NCBI GenBank assembly: GCA_034666985.1
Contig: JAXDKS010000026.1
Location: 67,994 to 131,993, forward strand
Reading direction: 5' to 3'
Length of the DNA stretch: 64,000 nucleotides
Origin: DATARR01 sp034666985
Lineage (GTDB): Bacteria > Acidobacteriota > Thermoanaerobaculia > Multivoradales > UBA5704
Numbering within the stretch: position 1 is the first letter of the stretch; every line of letters starts with the position of its first letter. Positions 8,401 to 16,927 of this stretch are shown in pieces. A program made the translations under genes and the position numbers. Below the pieces are notes generated by a model. It saw only the letters and a list, made by a program, of their open reading frames with translations. It had not been told where the DNA came from and made no database searches.

Positions 8401-9919
8401 CCGTCACCGCAGCGTAGGGAGAGAAGCGGCTGCCGGCGGCGGCGCGGACCCGGAAGGTGTAGGTCCCTCCCGGGGTCAGACCCGAGATCACGGTCGAGCT
8501 GGAGTTGGCGTCTAGTTGCTGGATCTCGCTGTAGCGGTTCTTTCCTACCTTGACCTCCACCCGGTAGCCATCCTCGCCCGCGGCCTTGTCGCGCCAGGAG
8601 AGGCTGACCTCGGTGTTCGAGGTGGCGCGGGCCGCGAGCTTCTGGGGCGCCGCCAGGGTGCCGCCGCCGTTGGAGCTGCCGGAGCCGCTGGCGTAGAGCT
8701 GGGCAATGGCGGCCCGGTCGTCATCCGTCACGCGGGCGCCGCGGCCGTCGTCGTGGGCGTTGGCGAACATCAGAGCGTCGCGCAGCTTGGAGTGGCCCAG
8801 GCCCAGGGTGTGGCCGAGCTCGTGGGCGAAGACCTCCTCGGCCACCGAGGGATCGTTGGCGAAGAAGCACTGGGTGCCGTCGTTGGTCACGATGTCAGCC
8901 TCGGCCGCCTCGTGATAAGCCTTGCCCTTGTAGACCTTGGTCGACTCGAAGAAGAAGGGGCCGCCCATGGCGATCACGCCGCCCGTGCCGCAGTCGAAGG
9001 TCCCTTCGACGGCGTTGTCGGCGTCATCGCGGAAGGGATCGTCGAAAAGGATGGCGTTGACGCCGTCCGACTTCGAGAGACCGTTCGCGGCCTGGGTGGT
9101 GCCGGTATAGACGTAGTTGATGTTGGTGCTGGGATCAGTGTTCCAGGCGTTCAGCGCCGTCTGGAAGGCCGCGATCGTGGCGTCGAGGCCGAGGCCGGGC
9201 TGGCCCGCGGAATTGACCTTCCACTCCACACTCTGGCCGCGGTCGAAGCGGAACCAGCGGATGGGGTTGTCGTCGGTGTAGGTCATCAGGGTGAATTTTT
9301 CGGTGATCGCCGTCGTGGAGCTGAGCTGCGCCTTGGCCGTGCCCAGGACGTAGCTGCCCGGGTTCCGGGCTCCCGACGCGCGGTCAGCCACCCAGTCGGA
9401 GAAGCGGTCGAAATCGCGGACCGCGTCCTCGCCGCCCAGGTCGAGACCCTTGCCGACCTCATGCGCCTCCGAAAGGTCGCGCAGCGCCACGGACTTCCCG
9501 TTCAGCGACCGCTGGTGGAAGGCGCCGAGCATCAGGTGGAGGATGTGGTAGGTGCCATCCTTGGCGGGCGCCAGGAAGAGGAGAGCGTTCTCCCCCTCCG
9601 TGAACTGGGGCGCGCCCCAGATCTTGAGGCCGAGGCCCGCGGGATTGATGCCACCCGGCACCCGCACCACCAGGGTGCTGCCCGGGACGTCGCCCTTGAC
9701 CACCCGGTTCACCTCGATCAGGTAGTCGGTCGACGGGGTTCCGTCAACGATGGGTGACGAGTCGACTCCGACGATCCGGGCGTCGACCACGGCCGCGGCC
9801 TGATCGGCCAGCGCGCTGTCGGGCATCATCATGTAGGTGGTGGCCCGCAGGGGACCGGCAGAGAGTACGAACGCAAGGCCGAGGAGCGACAGGACGACGG
9901 GGCGGAGCGCTGACTTCAT
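8384..9919 (-). CDS. Secreted matrixin-type metalloprotease with fibronectin III domain
   Basis: 511 residues with a signal peptide (cleavage near LRATTYMM). The zinc site is HELGHTLGLGH at residues 366-376, the metzincin pattern HExxHxxGxxH, followed about 9 residues later by an ALMFANAHDD segment in the Met-turn position. The catalytic domain spans about 190-400; the N-terminal 170 residues look like a pro-region or adhesion domain, and residues about 420-510 form a fibronectin type III domain (APQKLAARATSNTEVSLSWRD...). It is likely an exported protease acting on extracellular protein. ATG 9919 is preceded by CAGGAGG. The gene has its own terminator at 8332-8359. Confidence 0.88.
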   Translation of the reverse strand: MKSALRPVVLSLLGLAFVLSAGPLRATTYMMMPDSALADQAAAVVDARIVGVDSSPIVDGTPSTDYLIEVNRVVKGDVPGSTLVVRVPGGINPAGLGLKIWGAPQFTEGENALLFLAPAKDGTYHILHLMLGAFHQRSLNGKSVALRDLSEAHEVGKGLDLGGEDAVRDFDRFSDWVADRASGARNPGSYVLGTAKAQLSSTTAITEKFTLMTYTDDNPIRWFRFDRGQSVEWKVNSAGQPGLGLDATIAAFQTALNAWNTDPSTNINYVYTGTTQAANGLSKSDGVNAILFDDPFRDDADNAVEGTFDCGTGGVIAMGGPFFFESTKVYKGKAYHEAAEADIVTNDGTQCFFANDPSVAEEVFAHELGHTLGLGHSKLRDALMFANAHDDGRGARVTDDDRAAIAQLYASGSGSSNGGGTLAAPQKLAARATSNTEVSLSWRDKAAGEDGYRVEVKVGKNRYSEIQQLDANSSSTVISGLTPGGTYTFRVRAAAGSRFSPYAAVTVTLPR

Positions 9920-10020
9920 TGGGCCTCCTGAGGCGTTGAGCGACTTCGGGTGCGGAGCTTCAAACTCCAGGATGCTATGGTAACATGAAGAAATTCAGCG
10001 ATATTTCCCCAATCCGCCCC

Positions 10021-10374
10021 CTACTCCGAGCTGCTGGAGCCGCCTGACCCGCCGGAGCTCTTCGTCTCCGCCGCAGCGGGCTTCTCGGACTTTTCGCTCT
10101 TCTCGGCCTTGTCGGATTTCTCCGCCTTCTCGGCCTTGTCGCCCCCGCCTTCGCTCTGGCCTTCCGACTTCGACTTCGAATCGGCGGGGCCCTTCTTGCC
10201 GGCGTAGTCGGTGACGTACCAGCCGGTGCCCTTGAACTGGAAGGCCGGCGAGGAGATGAGCTTCTTCACCTCGCCGCCGCAGCTCGGGCAGGCGGCGAGG
10301 GGCGGATCGTCGAAGCGCTGGAGGACCTCGGTCCTCTTCCCGCAATTCAGGCATTGGTACTCGTAAAGCGGCAT
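10021..10374 (-). CDS. FmdB-family zinc-ribbon protein
   Basis: 117 residues. It starts with MPLYEYQCLNCG and has two CxxC knuckles (C8/C11 and C29/C32), the single zinc ribbon of FmdB/CxxC_CXXC_SSSS regulators, then SSPAFQFKGTGWYVTDY, the conserved end of the family. The remaining 55 residues are a low-complexity Lys/Glu/Ser tail (repeated KSEK/KAEK). The role of the family is poorly defined, probably regulatory. GGAG sits 7 bases before the start. It lies 19 bases downstream of the DUF4388 gene and probably shares its transcript. Confidence 0.9.
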   Translation of the reverse strand: MPLYEYQCLNCGKRTEVLQRFDDPPLAACPSCGGEVKKLISSPAFQFKGTGWYVTDYAGKKGPADSKSKSEGQSEGGGDKAEKAEKSDKAEKSEKSEKPAAAETKSSGGSGGSSSSE

Positions 10375-10393
10375 ATCGACTCCAGTGGGCTCT

Positions 10394-11227
10394 TCAGGCG
10401 GTGAACTTGTCGCCTTGTGTCTTGAAACGGATCTTGATCGCTCCCGTCGCTCCGGTGGTGGTCCCCATCCCCTCCTCGCGCTGCGGCTCCGGACCCGCCG
10501 CCGGAGTGAGGCAGCGGACGAGTTGGAGGATCTGGAAAGCGTACAGCACCTTGCCGTTCTCGGCGGCGCTGTGGGGACCCTGGGTGCAGATGTCGTACAG
10601 GGTCCGCCGGCCGTCCACCAGGCTCAGGAGCTTGTACTCGTCGCCGTCGAGGGCGAGCTCGATCAACTGCTCCGTCTTGTAACAAGGCTCGAAGACCGTC
10701 TCTTTCCGCCCCAGGCGCGCCACCAGGGTCTTGGCGTCGGGAGCGCGCTTGATGCCCTGCAGGATCACCTGCCGCATGGGGATCTGGATGCGCACCGAGT
10801 CGGGCTCGTGGAACTCGCCGATGCTGAAGATGACGCTGCCGTCGTGCCAGTAGAAGAGGCTCCAGACGACGGCCTCGATCTGCTTGCGGATGGCCCGGTA
10901 GACCTCGGCCGGCGAGAGCAGCCCGCCCTCGATGAGCAGGATGCCGTAGCGCTTGTTGGTCCGCTCGCGCTCGCGCATGGTCGCGAGATAGGCCTCGGGC
11001 GTGATGACGCCGCTGCGCTGGAGGTAGGCGCCCAGGCTGTCGTTGCGGTCCGTCGAGATGGCGTGGACGACGTTGCCTTCCTTGATGTAGACCTGCTTGA
11101 CCACACCCTCCCGGCTGGCCTCGATGACCCCCGGGACCTGGAACCGGTCGATCGTGTACAGGATCTCCGGCAGAGCGGTCTGCGCGAGATCGCCACGGTA
11201 CTGGAAACTGTTCTCCACCGATCCCAA
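10394..11227 (-). CDS. DUF4388 (PATAN) domain signalling protein
   Basis: About 277 residues from a TTG at 11227 placed 11 bases after GGAGG; GTG 11218 or an upstream ATG at 11287 are alternatives, so the start is uncertain. Residues about 8-95 match the DUF4388 pattern (FQYRGDLAQTALPEIL, then IKEGNVVHAIS), with a second half seen as GVITPEAYLATM...KRYGILLIEGGLLSP. These domains occur with receiver domains in gliding and chemotaxis-like signalling of Acidobacteriota, Myxococcota and cyanobacteria. A second protein of the family is at 48.5 kb. Divergent from moeA and probably co-transcribed with the FmdB-like gene. Confidence 0.75.
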   Translation of the reverse strand: MGSVENSFQYRGDLAQTALPEILYTIDRFQVPGVIEASREGVVKQVYIKEGNVVHAISTDRNDSLGAYLQRSGVITPEAYLATMRERERTNKRYGILLIEGGLLSPAEVYRAIRKQIEAVVWSLFYWHDGSVIFSIGEFHEPDSVRIQIPMRQVILQGIKRAPDAKTLVARLGRKETVFEPCYKTEQLIELALDGDEYKLLSLVDGRRTLYDICTQGPHSAAENGKVLYAFQILQLVRCLTPAAGPEPQREEGMGTTTGATGAIKIRFKTQGDKFTA

Positions 11228-11315
11228 GGAGAAGACGACCTCCGTCACGAAGATATGAGCCCAGAAAAAGCCGGTGAAGTATACCATTCCGCTACTTCAG
11301 GGCAGGAGGCGAGAC

Positions 11316-12524
11316 ATGGGGCTGCTGCAACCCGACGAGGCATGGAGGCGGATCGAGGAGCGGCTGGGCCCTCTCCCCGAGGAGACGATCGAGCGCCGGG
11401 CCGCCGCCGGCCGCGTCCTGGCCCGGGATCTGGCGGCCACGGTGGACGTGCCGGCCGCGGACGTCTCGGCCATGGACGGCTATGCCCTGGCCGGCGAGAT
11501 CGCCCCTGGGGAGAGCCGTTCCGTGGCCGGAATGGTGGCGGCCGGCGATCCACCCGGCTTCACCCTCTCGCCGCCCGCCGTGGTCCGCATCATGACGGGC
11601 GCGCCGGTGCCCGCCAATGCCGACCGGGTCGTGCCCGTCGAGGAGACGGACAGCGGCCGGGAGAGGGTGATCTTCACCCGGCCGGCGGCCCCGGGCCAGC
11701 ATATCCGCCGCCGGGGGGAGATCCTGCGGACGGGCGATCCCCTGCTGCCCGCGGGGTCTCGCCTCACCCCGGGGGCCCTCTCCCTCCTCGCCACCCACGG
11801 CCAGGCCGCCGTGCCGGTCCACCGGGTCCCCACCGTGGCGGTGCTCACCACCGGCGACGAGGTCGTGCCCCCCGAGACGGCCCCCGCGCCCGGGCAGCTC
11901 CGGGACTCGAACACCGACTTCCTGCTGGCCGCGCTGGCCGCGGACCCCACCCTGGGTCTCCGCGGCGACTCCCTGGGCATCGCGCCCGACCGGGTGGACG
12001 CCCTGCGTCCGCTGGTGGAGCGGGGCCTGCGCTCGGACGTGCTCCTCCTCTGCGGCGGCGTGTCCATGGGCGAGCTCGACTTCGTGGAAGGGGTCCTGGC
12101 GGAGCTGGGCTGCGAGACCGTCTTCGACGCCGTGGCCATCCAGCCGGGCAAGCCGCTGGTCTTCGCGACTCATCCTGGCGGCTGGGTCTTCGGCCTGCCA
12201 GGCAACCCGGCCTCGGTGATGGTGAGCTTCTGGCTCTTCGTCCGCCCCGCCCTGCGGCGTCTGCTGGGCATCGCCGATTCCTGGTGGGGCAGCGCCCTTG
12301 CCGGCACCCTCGCCGCACCCCTCCCCGGGGCCGGTGCGCGCGACCGCTTCCTGCCCGCCGAGGTGGAGACCCGGGACGGCGAGCTCCTCGTCACCCCCTT
12401 TGCTCCCAAGGGCTCCCACGACCTCGCCGCCTACGCCCGCGGCACCGGCCTGGTGCGGGTGCGGGCCGGGGCGCGGCCGGCGGGGGTGGGAGAGGGGTGT
12501 GAGGTGATACTGCTGACGCTGTGA
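11316..12524 (+). CDS. moeA: Molybdopterin molybdenumtransferase MoeA
   Basis: 402 residues. It inserts molybdate into adenylated molybdopterin, the last step of molybdenum-cofactor synthesis, in the cytoplasm. Family hallmarks: SAMDGYAL near residue 50, IMTGAPVPANADRVVPVEE near 100, VAVLTTGDEVV near 190, CGGVSMGELDFV near 250 and GLPGNPASVMVSF near 295, then a C-terminal beta domain. Length is standard. ATG 11316 has AGGAGG 6 bases upstream, which rules out the longer in-frame extension. It fits with the XdhC homologue at 4.2 kb. Confidence 0.95.
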   Translation: MGLLQPDEAWRRIEERLGPLPEETIERRAAAGRVLARDLAATVDVPAADVSAMDGYALAGEIAPGESRSVAGMVAAGDPPGFTLSPPAVVRIMTGAPVPANADRVVPVEETDSGRERVIFTRPAAPGQHIRRRGEILRTGDPLLPAGSRLTPGALSLLATHGQAAVPVHRVPTVAVLTTGDEVVPPETAPAPGQLRDSNTDFLLAALAADPTLGLRGDSLGIAPDRVDALRPLVERGLRSDVLLLCGGVSMGELDFVEGVLAELGCETVFDAVAIQPGKPLVFATHPGGWVFGLPGNPASVMVSFWLFVRPALRRLLGIADSWWGSALAGTLAAPLPGAGARDRFLPAEVETRDGELLVTPFAPKGSHDLAAYARGTGLVRVRAGARPAGVGEGCEVILLTL

Positions 12525-12558
12525 AGACCCAAACGCCCCCAGATTCGCCGAAAAATGC

Positions 12559-12587
12559 TTAGCGGAGTGAAATAGATAAAGTATGCT
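12559..12587 (+). promoter_or_regulatory. Weak candidate promoter of the GH1-like operon
   Basis: TTAGCG (12559-12564) and TATGCT (12582-12587) at 17-base spacing in an AT-richer patch (12555-12600) that stands out from the GC-rich surroundings, about 150 bases before the GH1-like gene. Only 3-4 of 6 bases match consensus in each box, so it is tentative. Confidence 0.25.
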
Positions 12588-12734
12588 TGCCTTACTTGAT
12601 CCTCCTAAGCAACATAGCCCCTCAACAAGAGACTTCTCGCTCCTCCGGCAGTACAACCCTGGTAGGAAGAAGCGTCTGGCTCGGATGCTGCAACGAAAGC
12701 GCGTGGTCGCTGGAGCCGCCATGCAAGGAGAAAG

Positions 12735-13985
12735 ATGGGCCGTTTTCTTTTCGCCACCGGGATCGAGGGCAGCTATCCCACCATCGAGTGGCAGGGCAGG
12801 ACCGTCCGCCAGGACGAGATGGCGAAGTGTGACCACTACAACCGCTGGCAGGACGACTTCCGGCTGCTCGGCGAGCTCGGCATCGAGTACCTGCGCTATG
12901 GCCCCCCTTATTTCTCGACCCACACCGGGGCGGGGACGTACGACTGGTCTTTCGCCGACGAGACCTTCGCGGCGCTCTGCCGTCAGAACGTCATACCGAT
13001 CGTGGACCTCTGCCACTTCGGCGTCCCCGACTGGATCGGCAACTTCCAGAACCCGGACTGGCCCAAGCTGTTCGCCGGGTATGCCCGGGCCTTCGCCCAG
13101 CGCTTTCCCTGGGTACGCTTCTACACCCCGGTCAACGAGATCTACATCGCCGCCACCTTCTCGGCGAGCTTCGGCTGGTGGAACGAGCGGCTGAGCAGCG
13201 ACCGGGCGTTCGTCACCGCGCTCAAGCACCTCTGCCAGGCGAACCTCCTGGCCATGAACGCGATCCTGGAGGTCAGGCCCGACGCCATCTTCATCCAGAG
13301 CGAGTCGTCGCAGTACTTCCATCCGGAGAGCCCGGACTGCGAGGAGCTGGCGCGCATCAACAACGAGAAGCGGTTCCTCTCCCTCGACCTGACCTACGGC
13401 GTCCACCTGAACGTCACCATGTACGAGTACCTCCTGGACCACGGCATGACCCGGGAGGAGTACCACTGGTTCAACCACCACCACCTGCGCTCCCACTGCG
13501 TCATGGGAACCGACTACTACGTCACCAATGAGAACCTGGTGCACCAGGACGGCAGCCTTTCGCTCTCGGGAGAGATCTTCGGCTACTACGTCATCACCCG
13601 CCAGTACTTCGACCGCTACCATCTGCCGGTCATGCACACCGAGACCAACATCGAGGAGCCGGACCCCGTCAAGTGGCTGCAAAAGGAGTGGGCCAACGTC
13701 CACCGCCTGCGCCAGGACGGAGTGCCGATCATCGGCTTCACCTGGTACAGCCTGACCGACCAGGTCGACTGGGACACCGGTCTGCGCGAGAACAACGGCC
13801 GGGTCAACCGTCTCGGCCTCGCCGATCTCGACCGCAACTTCCGGCCGGTCGGCACGGCCTACCAGGACCTCGTCCGCAAGTGGCGGGAGATCCTCCCCAC
13901 CCAGAGCACGGCGCTCGACATCTGCCCGGAATCCTTCCCCCAGAGAGGAGGGAGCCGCGGCGACGGTGCCTCGGAAGCGCAGTGA
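12735..13985 (+). CDS. Family 1 glycoside hydrolase-like protein
   Basis: 416 residues, slightly short for GH1 (about 450). The (beta/alpha)8 pattern is visible, with FRLLGELGIEYLRYG near residue 42, the acid/base segment TPVNEIY (N134-E135, equivalent to TFNEP) and the nucleophile segment HTETN (E303, equivalent to TENG), so both catalytic carboxylates seem present. No signal peptide: cytoplasmic. The substrate is probably a beta-glycoside, but the sequence around both carboxylates is divergent. AAGGAG is 4 bases before the ATG at 12735. A 147-base gap separates it from the acyltransferase; the three genes may form one biosynthetic or salvage unit. Confidence 0.85.
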   Translation: MGRFLFATGIEGSYPTIEWQGRTVRQDEMAKCDHYNRWQDDFRLLGELGIEYLRYGPPYFSTHTGAGTYDWSFADETFAALCRQNVIPIVDLCHFGVPDWIGNFQNPDWPKLFAGYARAFAQRFPWVRFYTPVNEIYIAATFSASFGWWNERLSSDRAFVTALKHLCQANLLAMNAILEVRPDAIFIQSESSQYFHPESPDCEELARINNEKRFLSLDLTYGVHLNVTMYEYLLDHGMTREEYHWFNHHHLRSHCVMGTDYYVTNENLVHQDGSLSLSGEIFGYYVITRQYFDRYHLPVMHTETNIEEPDPVKWLQKEWANVHRLRQDGVPIIGFTWYSLTDQVDWDTGLRENNGRVNRLGLADLDRNFRPVGTAYQDLVRKWREILPTQSTALDICPESFPQRGGSRGDGASEAQ

Positions 13986-14132
13986 GCCGGCCGCCGTGCG
14001 GAGGTGCCCCGGAGAGCAGGCTCACGGCCATGCAGGGCGTGCGAGATCTCGATGATCTTCTGAATCACTCTCCTGTTCGAAGCAGATATACTCTGATGAA
14101 CAACCACTGTGACTCTCGCCTCGGGAAAGCCG

Positions 14133-14678
14133 ATGCCTGCCAAGAACCTGCGGGTCAAGATCGCCTCGGAGCCCTGGGAGCTCGAACAGGTCTACGGACT
14201 GAACTACCGGACCTTCGTCGAAGAGATCCCCCAGCATTCTCCCAATGAGGAGCGGCGGCTGGTCGACCGCCTGCTGGCGCGGAGCCTGTGCTTCGTCTGT
14301 CTGGATGGACGGCGATTGCGGGGAATGGTGGCGATCTGCGACGAACGCCCGTTTTCGCTGGACGCCAAGCTCGAGCGTCTCGACGACTGCCTGCCTCCCC
14401 ACCGGCGGCCCTGCGAGATCCGTCTCCTCGCGGTCGAGAAAGAAGATCGCGGCGGGCTGGTCTTCGTCACCTTGATGGGAGCGCTGCTGCGCCATGCCCG
14501 GGAGAAAGGCTATGACCTGGCAGTCCTCTCAGGTGCGAAGAGCCAACTGCACCTCTATCGCCACATCGGATGCGTGCCCTTCGGTCCGCCTCTGGGGACC
14601 GAGGCGGCTCCCTACCAGGGGATGTACGTGACTTGGGATCGTGTGAGCCTGTCCCTGCTGCATCGGGAGCAGCCGTGA
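14133..14678 (+). CDS. GNAT-fold acyltransferase, FeeM-like
   Basis: 181 residues. The VYGLNYRTFVEEIPQH segment near residue 22 matches the start of FeeM/autoinducer-synthase-like N-acyltransferases (VYRLRYE.F), followed by LCFVCLDGRRLRGMVAICDERPFSLD and CEIRLLAVEKEDRGG, where GNAT proteins have strand 4 and the CoA pyrophosphate loop. FeeM-type enzymes join a fatty acyl group to an amino acid. The acceptor here is unknown, and a plain N-acetyltransferase is possible. The start at ATG 14133 is preferred over GTG 14109 but lacks a good ribosome site. The stop overlaps the aminotransferase start by 4 bases (GTGA). A TATACT box at 14087-14092 may be its promoter. Confidence 0.7.
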   Translation: MPAKNLRVKIASEPWELEQVYGLNYRTFVEEIPQHSPNEERRLVDRLLARSLCFVCLDGRRLRGMVAICDERPFSLDAKLERLDDCLPPHRRPCEIRLLAVEKEDRGGLVFVTLMGALLRHAREKGYDLAVLSGAKSQLHLYRHIGCVPFGPPLGTEAAPYQGMYVTWDRVSLSLLHREQP

Positions 14679-15829
14679 ATCGATCCGAGCGCCCGATCAA
14701 CCTCCTGCCCGGCCCGGTGGCCATCCATGACACCGTGCTGCAGGCTCTGGCCCGCCCTCCCGTCTCGCACCGCGGCACCGGTTTCATGGCCGAAGTGGCG
14801 GCCATCCGACGTGACCTCTGCCGGCTGACCGGTGCCCGGCACGTCGAGATCCTGCTGGGCTCGGGGACACTCGCCAACGAGGCCGTGGCGGCCCAACTGT
14901 CGCTCCTCTCCGGTCGTGGTGTCGTCCTCGTCAACGGCGAGTTCGGCTCCCGGCTGGCTGGCCAGGCCGAGCGCTGGCGGCTCTCCTTTCGCGAGCTGGC
15001 CGCCGGCTGGGGGAAGCCTCTCCCCCTGGACGAGCTGCGCCACGTCCTGGAGGCGGACCCAGAGATCCGGTGGGTCTGGGCCGTCCACTGTGAGACCTCG
15101 ACCGGCGTGCTCAACGACCTGGCGGGGCTCACGGCGATCAGCCGCGAGCGCGACGTCACCCTCTGCCTCGACGCCATCAGCTCGATCGGCAACGTACCGG
15201 TCGACCTGTCCCATGTCCACCTGGCGACCGGCGTCTCCGGCAAGGGGCTCGCATCCTTCCCGGGCTTGGCCCTCGTCTTCCATGCCGAGGAGATCGAGCC
15301 CGCCTCTCATCTCCCCCACTATCTCGACCTTGGCAGCTACGCCCGATCGGGGAGTGTCCCCTTCACCACCTCGACCAACCTGGTCTCGGCGCTCTCGGCG
15401 AGCCTCGCTCGCCTGGCCCGGCGGGATGGCTTTGCCGGCCGCCGCAGGCTCGCCGCCTGGCTGCGCCCCCGACTGGAGAGTCTCGGGTTCTCCACCATGG
15501 CCCCGGCACCCATCGCGGCCCCGATGGTCCTGACGCTCCTGCCGCCGCCCGGAGTCGAGGCGCTCGCCCTGGGCGAAGCCTTGGAGGAGCACGGGATCTG
15601 GGTGAGCTCTCGCAGCGGCTACCTGGTGGAGCGCAACCTCCTCCAGGTCTGCCTCATGGGAGAGCATCAGCGATGGGAGCTGACGGAGCTGCTGAGTGTT
15701 CTGGCCGGCTGGAACGCGGAGCGGCCGCACACAACGTTGGACTGGCGGAAGGGCCTGGGAGTCGAACCTGACTCCAGCGCACTCCGAGCTTTTAGTGTAT
15801 ACTGCGATCATAAGGAGATACACAAATGA
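14675..15829 (+). CDS. Class-V PLP aminotransferase, alanine-glyoxylate type
   Basis: 384 residues from GTG 14675, overlapping the acyltransferase stop. The alanine-glyoxylate/serine-pyruvate aminotransferase pattern is clear: NLLPGPVAIHDTVLQAL at the N-terminus, the SHRGTGF segment, the LLGSGTLANEA phosphate-binding segment, a CLDAISSIGN segment carrying the pyridine-ring Asp, and the PLP lysine in SGKGLASFPG (K190). It transfers an amino group between a small amino acid and a 2-oxo acid. The last about 28 residues (from WRKGLGVEP) do not look like the family, and their codons contain a degraded tRNA-Sec 3' end (15743-15768), so the C-terminus was probably replaced when foreign DNA joined here. 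Confidence 0.85.
   Translation: MNRSERPINLLPGPVAIHDTVLQALARPPVSHRGTGFMAEVAAIRRDLCRLTGARHVEILLGSGTLANEAVAAQLSLLSGRGVVLVNGEFGSRLAGQAERWRLSFRELAAGWGKPLPLDELRHVLEADPEIRWVWAVHCETSTGVLNDLAGLTAISRERDVTLCLDAISSIGNVPVDLSHVHLATGVSGKGLASFPGLALVFHAEEIEPASHLPHYLDLGSYARSGSVPFTTSTNLVSALSASLARLARRDGFAGRRRLAAWLRPRLESLGFSTMAPAPIAAPMVLTLLPPPGVEALALGEALEEHGIWVSSRSGYLVERNLLQVCLMGEHQRWELTELLSVLAGWNAERPHTTLDWRKGLGVEPDSSALRAFSVYCDHKEIHK
15743..15768 (-). repeat. Degenerate copy of the tRNA-Sec 3' end, putative attachment-site scar
   Basis: 23 of 26 bases match the 3' end of the tRNA-Sec gene at 18385-18410, in the same orientation and including the CCA and the T-loop segment TTCGA. No cloverleaf or 5' half exists upstream, so it is a fragment only. 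The spacing (2.64 kb) and orientation are what tRNA-targeted integration leaves behind. Confidence 0.65.
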
Positions 15830-16161
15830 AACGGAATGCATGGATCCCCGTCCTCGTCCTCTCCTGCATCTTCATGGCGGCCGCCGTCCCGCCCGTCGCC
15901 GCCGACGACCCGCCGCTCGCCAATTTCTACTCGGTGTGCGTGCCCCATCGCCTCTGTGCGGTGGACGCGGAGGCCTCCTCCGACGACGGCTATCTTACGA
16001 ACTACCTCTGGAGCTGGGGGGACGGCACGACGACGAACGGCACCCGCTCGGACCCGAGCCACGTCTACGCTGTCGCAGGCACCTACACGATCACCCTTAC
16101 GATCACTGACAACGCCAACCAGACGGACAGCTACTGGCTGCAGGTCCAGGCCCCGAACTGA
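15826..16161 (+). CDS. Small secreted PKD-domain protein
   Basis: 111 residues: a signal peptide (LVLSCIFMAAAVPPVAA) followed by a single PKD domain of about 80 residues with the family core YLWSWGDGTTT and HVYAVAGTYTITLTITD. PKD domains are Ig-like folds of extracellular proteins that mediate binding; there is no catalytic domain. Two Cys (FYSVCVPHRLC) may form a disulfide. AAGGAG lies upstream of the ATG, which overlaps the aminotransferase stop (ATGA). A TATACT box at 15798-15803 could give it its own promoter. It is the first gene inside the putative tRNA-Sec island. Confidence 0.85.
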   Translation: MKRNAWIPVLVLSCIFMAAAVPPVAADDPPLANFYSVCVPHRLCAVDAEASSDDGYLTNYLWSWGDGTTTNGTRSDPSHVYAVAGTYTITLTITDNANQTDSYWLQVQAPN

Positions 16162-16301
16162 GCCTCGCGAAGCCGGGGCGTGCTACTAGCCCACCGACCG
16201 CAACCGCGCTCTGAATTCTTCCCTTTCGGCCGCGGACTCGGGGTTGCTGCCGGTGGGATCGACCTCTTCATGCAGGATCGCCGGTCTAACGCTGCCTGTT
16301 C

Positions 16302-16642
16302 CTACAGCACCTTGGCGATGGCCGTATTGACGCGCATGTTGGTCGCGTTGAGATTCGGAGTCTGCCCGTAAAAGTCGAACTCGAGGTTCACGCCCCGGCG
16401 GAAGATGAGGCAATGGGTCGACCCGCCGAAGTGGAACATGCCCAGTTGTTGGCCCTTCTCCACCCGCTCGCCCACCTTCACGGTGATCTGACAGCTCGAC
16501 ACCTCGGCCATCCCCACCGGAATCACGCACATCAATCCGATTTTGGGATTGTCGGCTTCGATGAAGATGAGCGCCCGCGTGGCCACGGCCGTCAGGAAGG
16601 GCTGCGAATCGTTCGGTGCGCTGGGATCGGCCCCGAAGGCGA
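16302..16642 (-). pseudogene. Phosphatidylserine decarboxylase, C-terminal fragment
   Basis: About 113 codons read DPSAPNDSQPFLTAVATRAL, then FIEADNPKIGLMCVIPVGMAEVSS and GMFHFGGSTHCLIFRRG, the catalytic C-terminal part of the PSD family including the G-G-S-T self-cleavage site (the serine becomes the pyruvoyl group). The fragment reaches the natural stop, but upstream the frame hits TAG at 16645-16643 and runs directly into a 21-bp repeat array. The N-terminal half with its membrane-association region is absent. It is therefore a decapitated gene, not an active decarboxylase. Codons in the fragment are otherwise intact, suggesting a fairly recent truncation. Confidence 0.8.
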
Positions 16643-16675
16643 CCTACTTTGGATTCCCCGAGACGAAACTCGTCT

Positions 16676-16927
16676 CGCCGGCGTCCGTCGTCGACTGGCC
16701 GGCGTTCGTCGTCGATCGGCCGGCGCCGGTCAGCGACTGGCCGACGTTCGCCATCGACCGATGAGCGTTCGTGAACGACTGACCGACGTTCGTCATCGTC
16801 CGGCCGACGCTCATCAGGGTCCGGCCGGCGTCGGCCAGAGGCTCGCCAATGTTCGCGCAAGGATCGCGAACGTCGGCGAGAGGACCGCGAACGTCGGCCG
16901 GAGGATTTCGGACGCCGGCCAGCCGGC
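16676..16927. repeat. Array 1: twelve degenerate 21-bp units
   Basis: Units begin at 16676, 16697, 16718, 16739, 16760, 16781, 16802, 16823, 16844, 16865, 16886 and 16907 without a single indel. The approximate consensus is GGCCGACGTTCGTCATCGAC plus one base. All frames stay heptad-like; the minus strand gives repeats such as GRTMTNV and GQSFTNA, the plus strand GQRLANV and RARIANV. Open frames cross it on both strands (for example a 194-codon minus frame ending at 16644), but none has convincing start signals. The rest of 16162-17310 outside this array and the PSD fragment shows nothing I can assign. Confidence 0.85.

Noticed and set aside
11292..13703. An 803-codon minus-strand frame
   Set aside because: Antisense to moeA and the GH1-like gene, both of which have clear family motifs and ribosome sites; composition is typical of a GC-rich shadow frame.
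14042..14051. CGAGATCTCG palindrome as an operator of the acyltransferase gene
   Set aside because: A single short palindrome expected by chance in GC-rich DNA; no second copy and no regulator nearby.
15743..15840. A complete second tRNA gene
   Set aside because: Only the T-loop, the acceptor 3' strand and CCA are recognisable; no 5' acceptor strand, D-arm or anticodon arm can be folded upstream.
16676..16927. CRISPR array
   Set aside because: Units are 21 bp, contiguous and degenerate, with no spacer/repeat alternation and no cas genes. The same holds for array 2.
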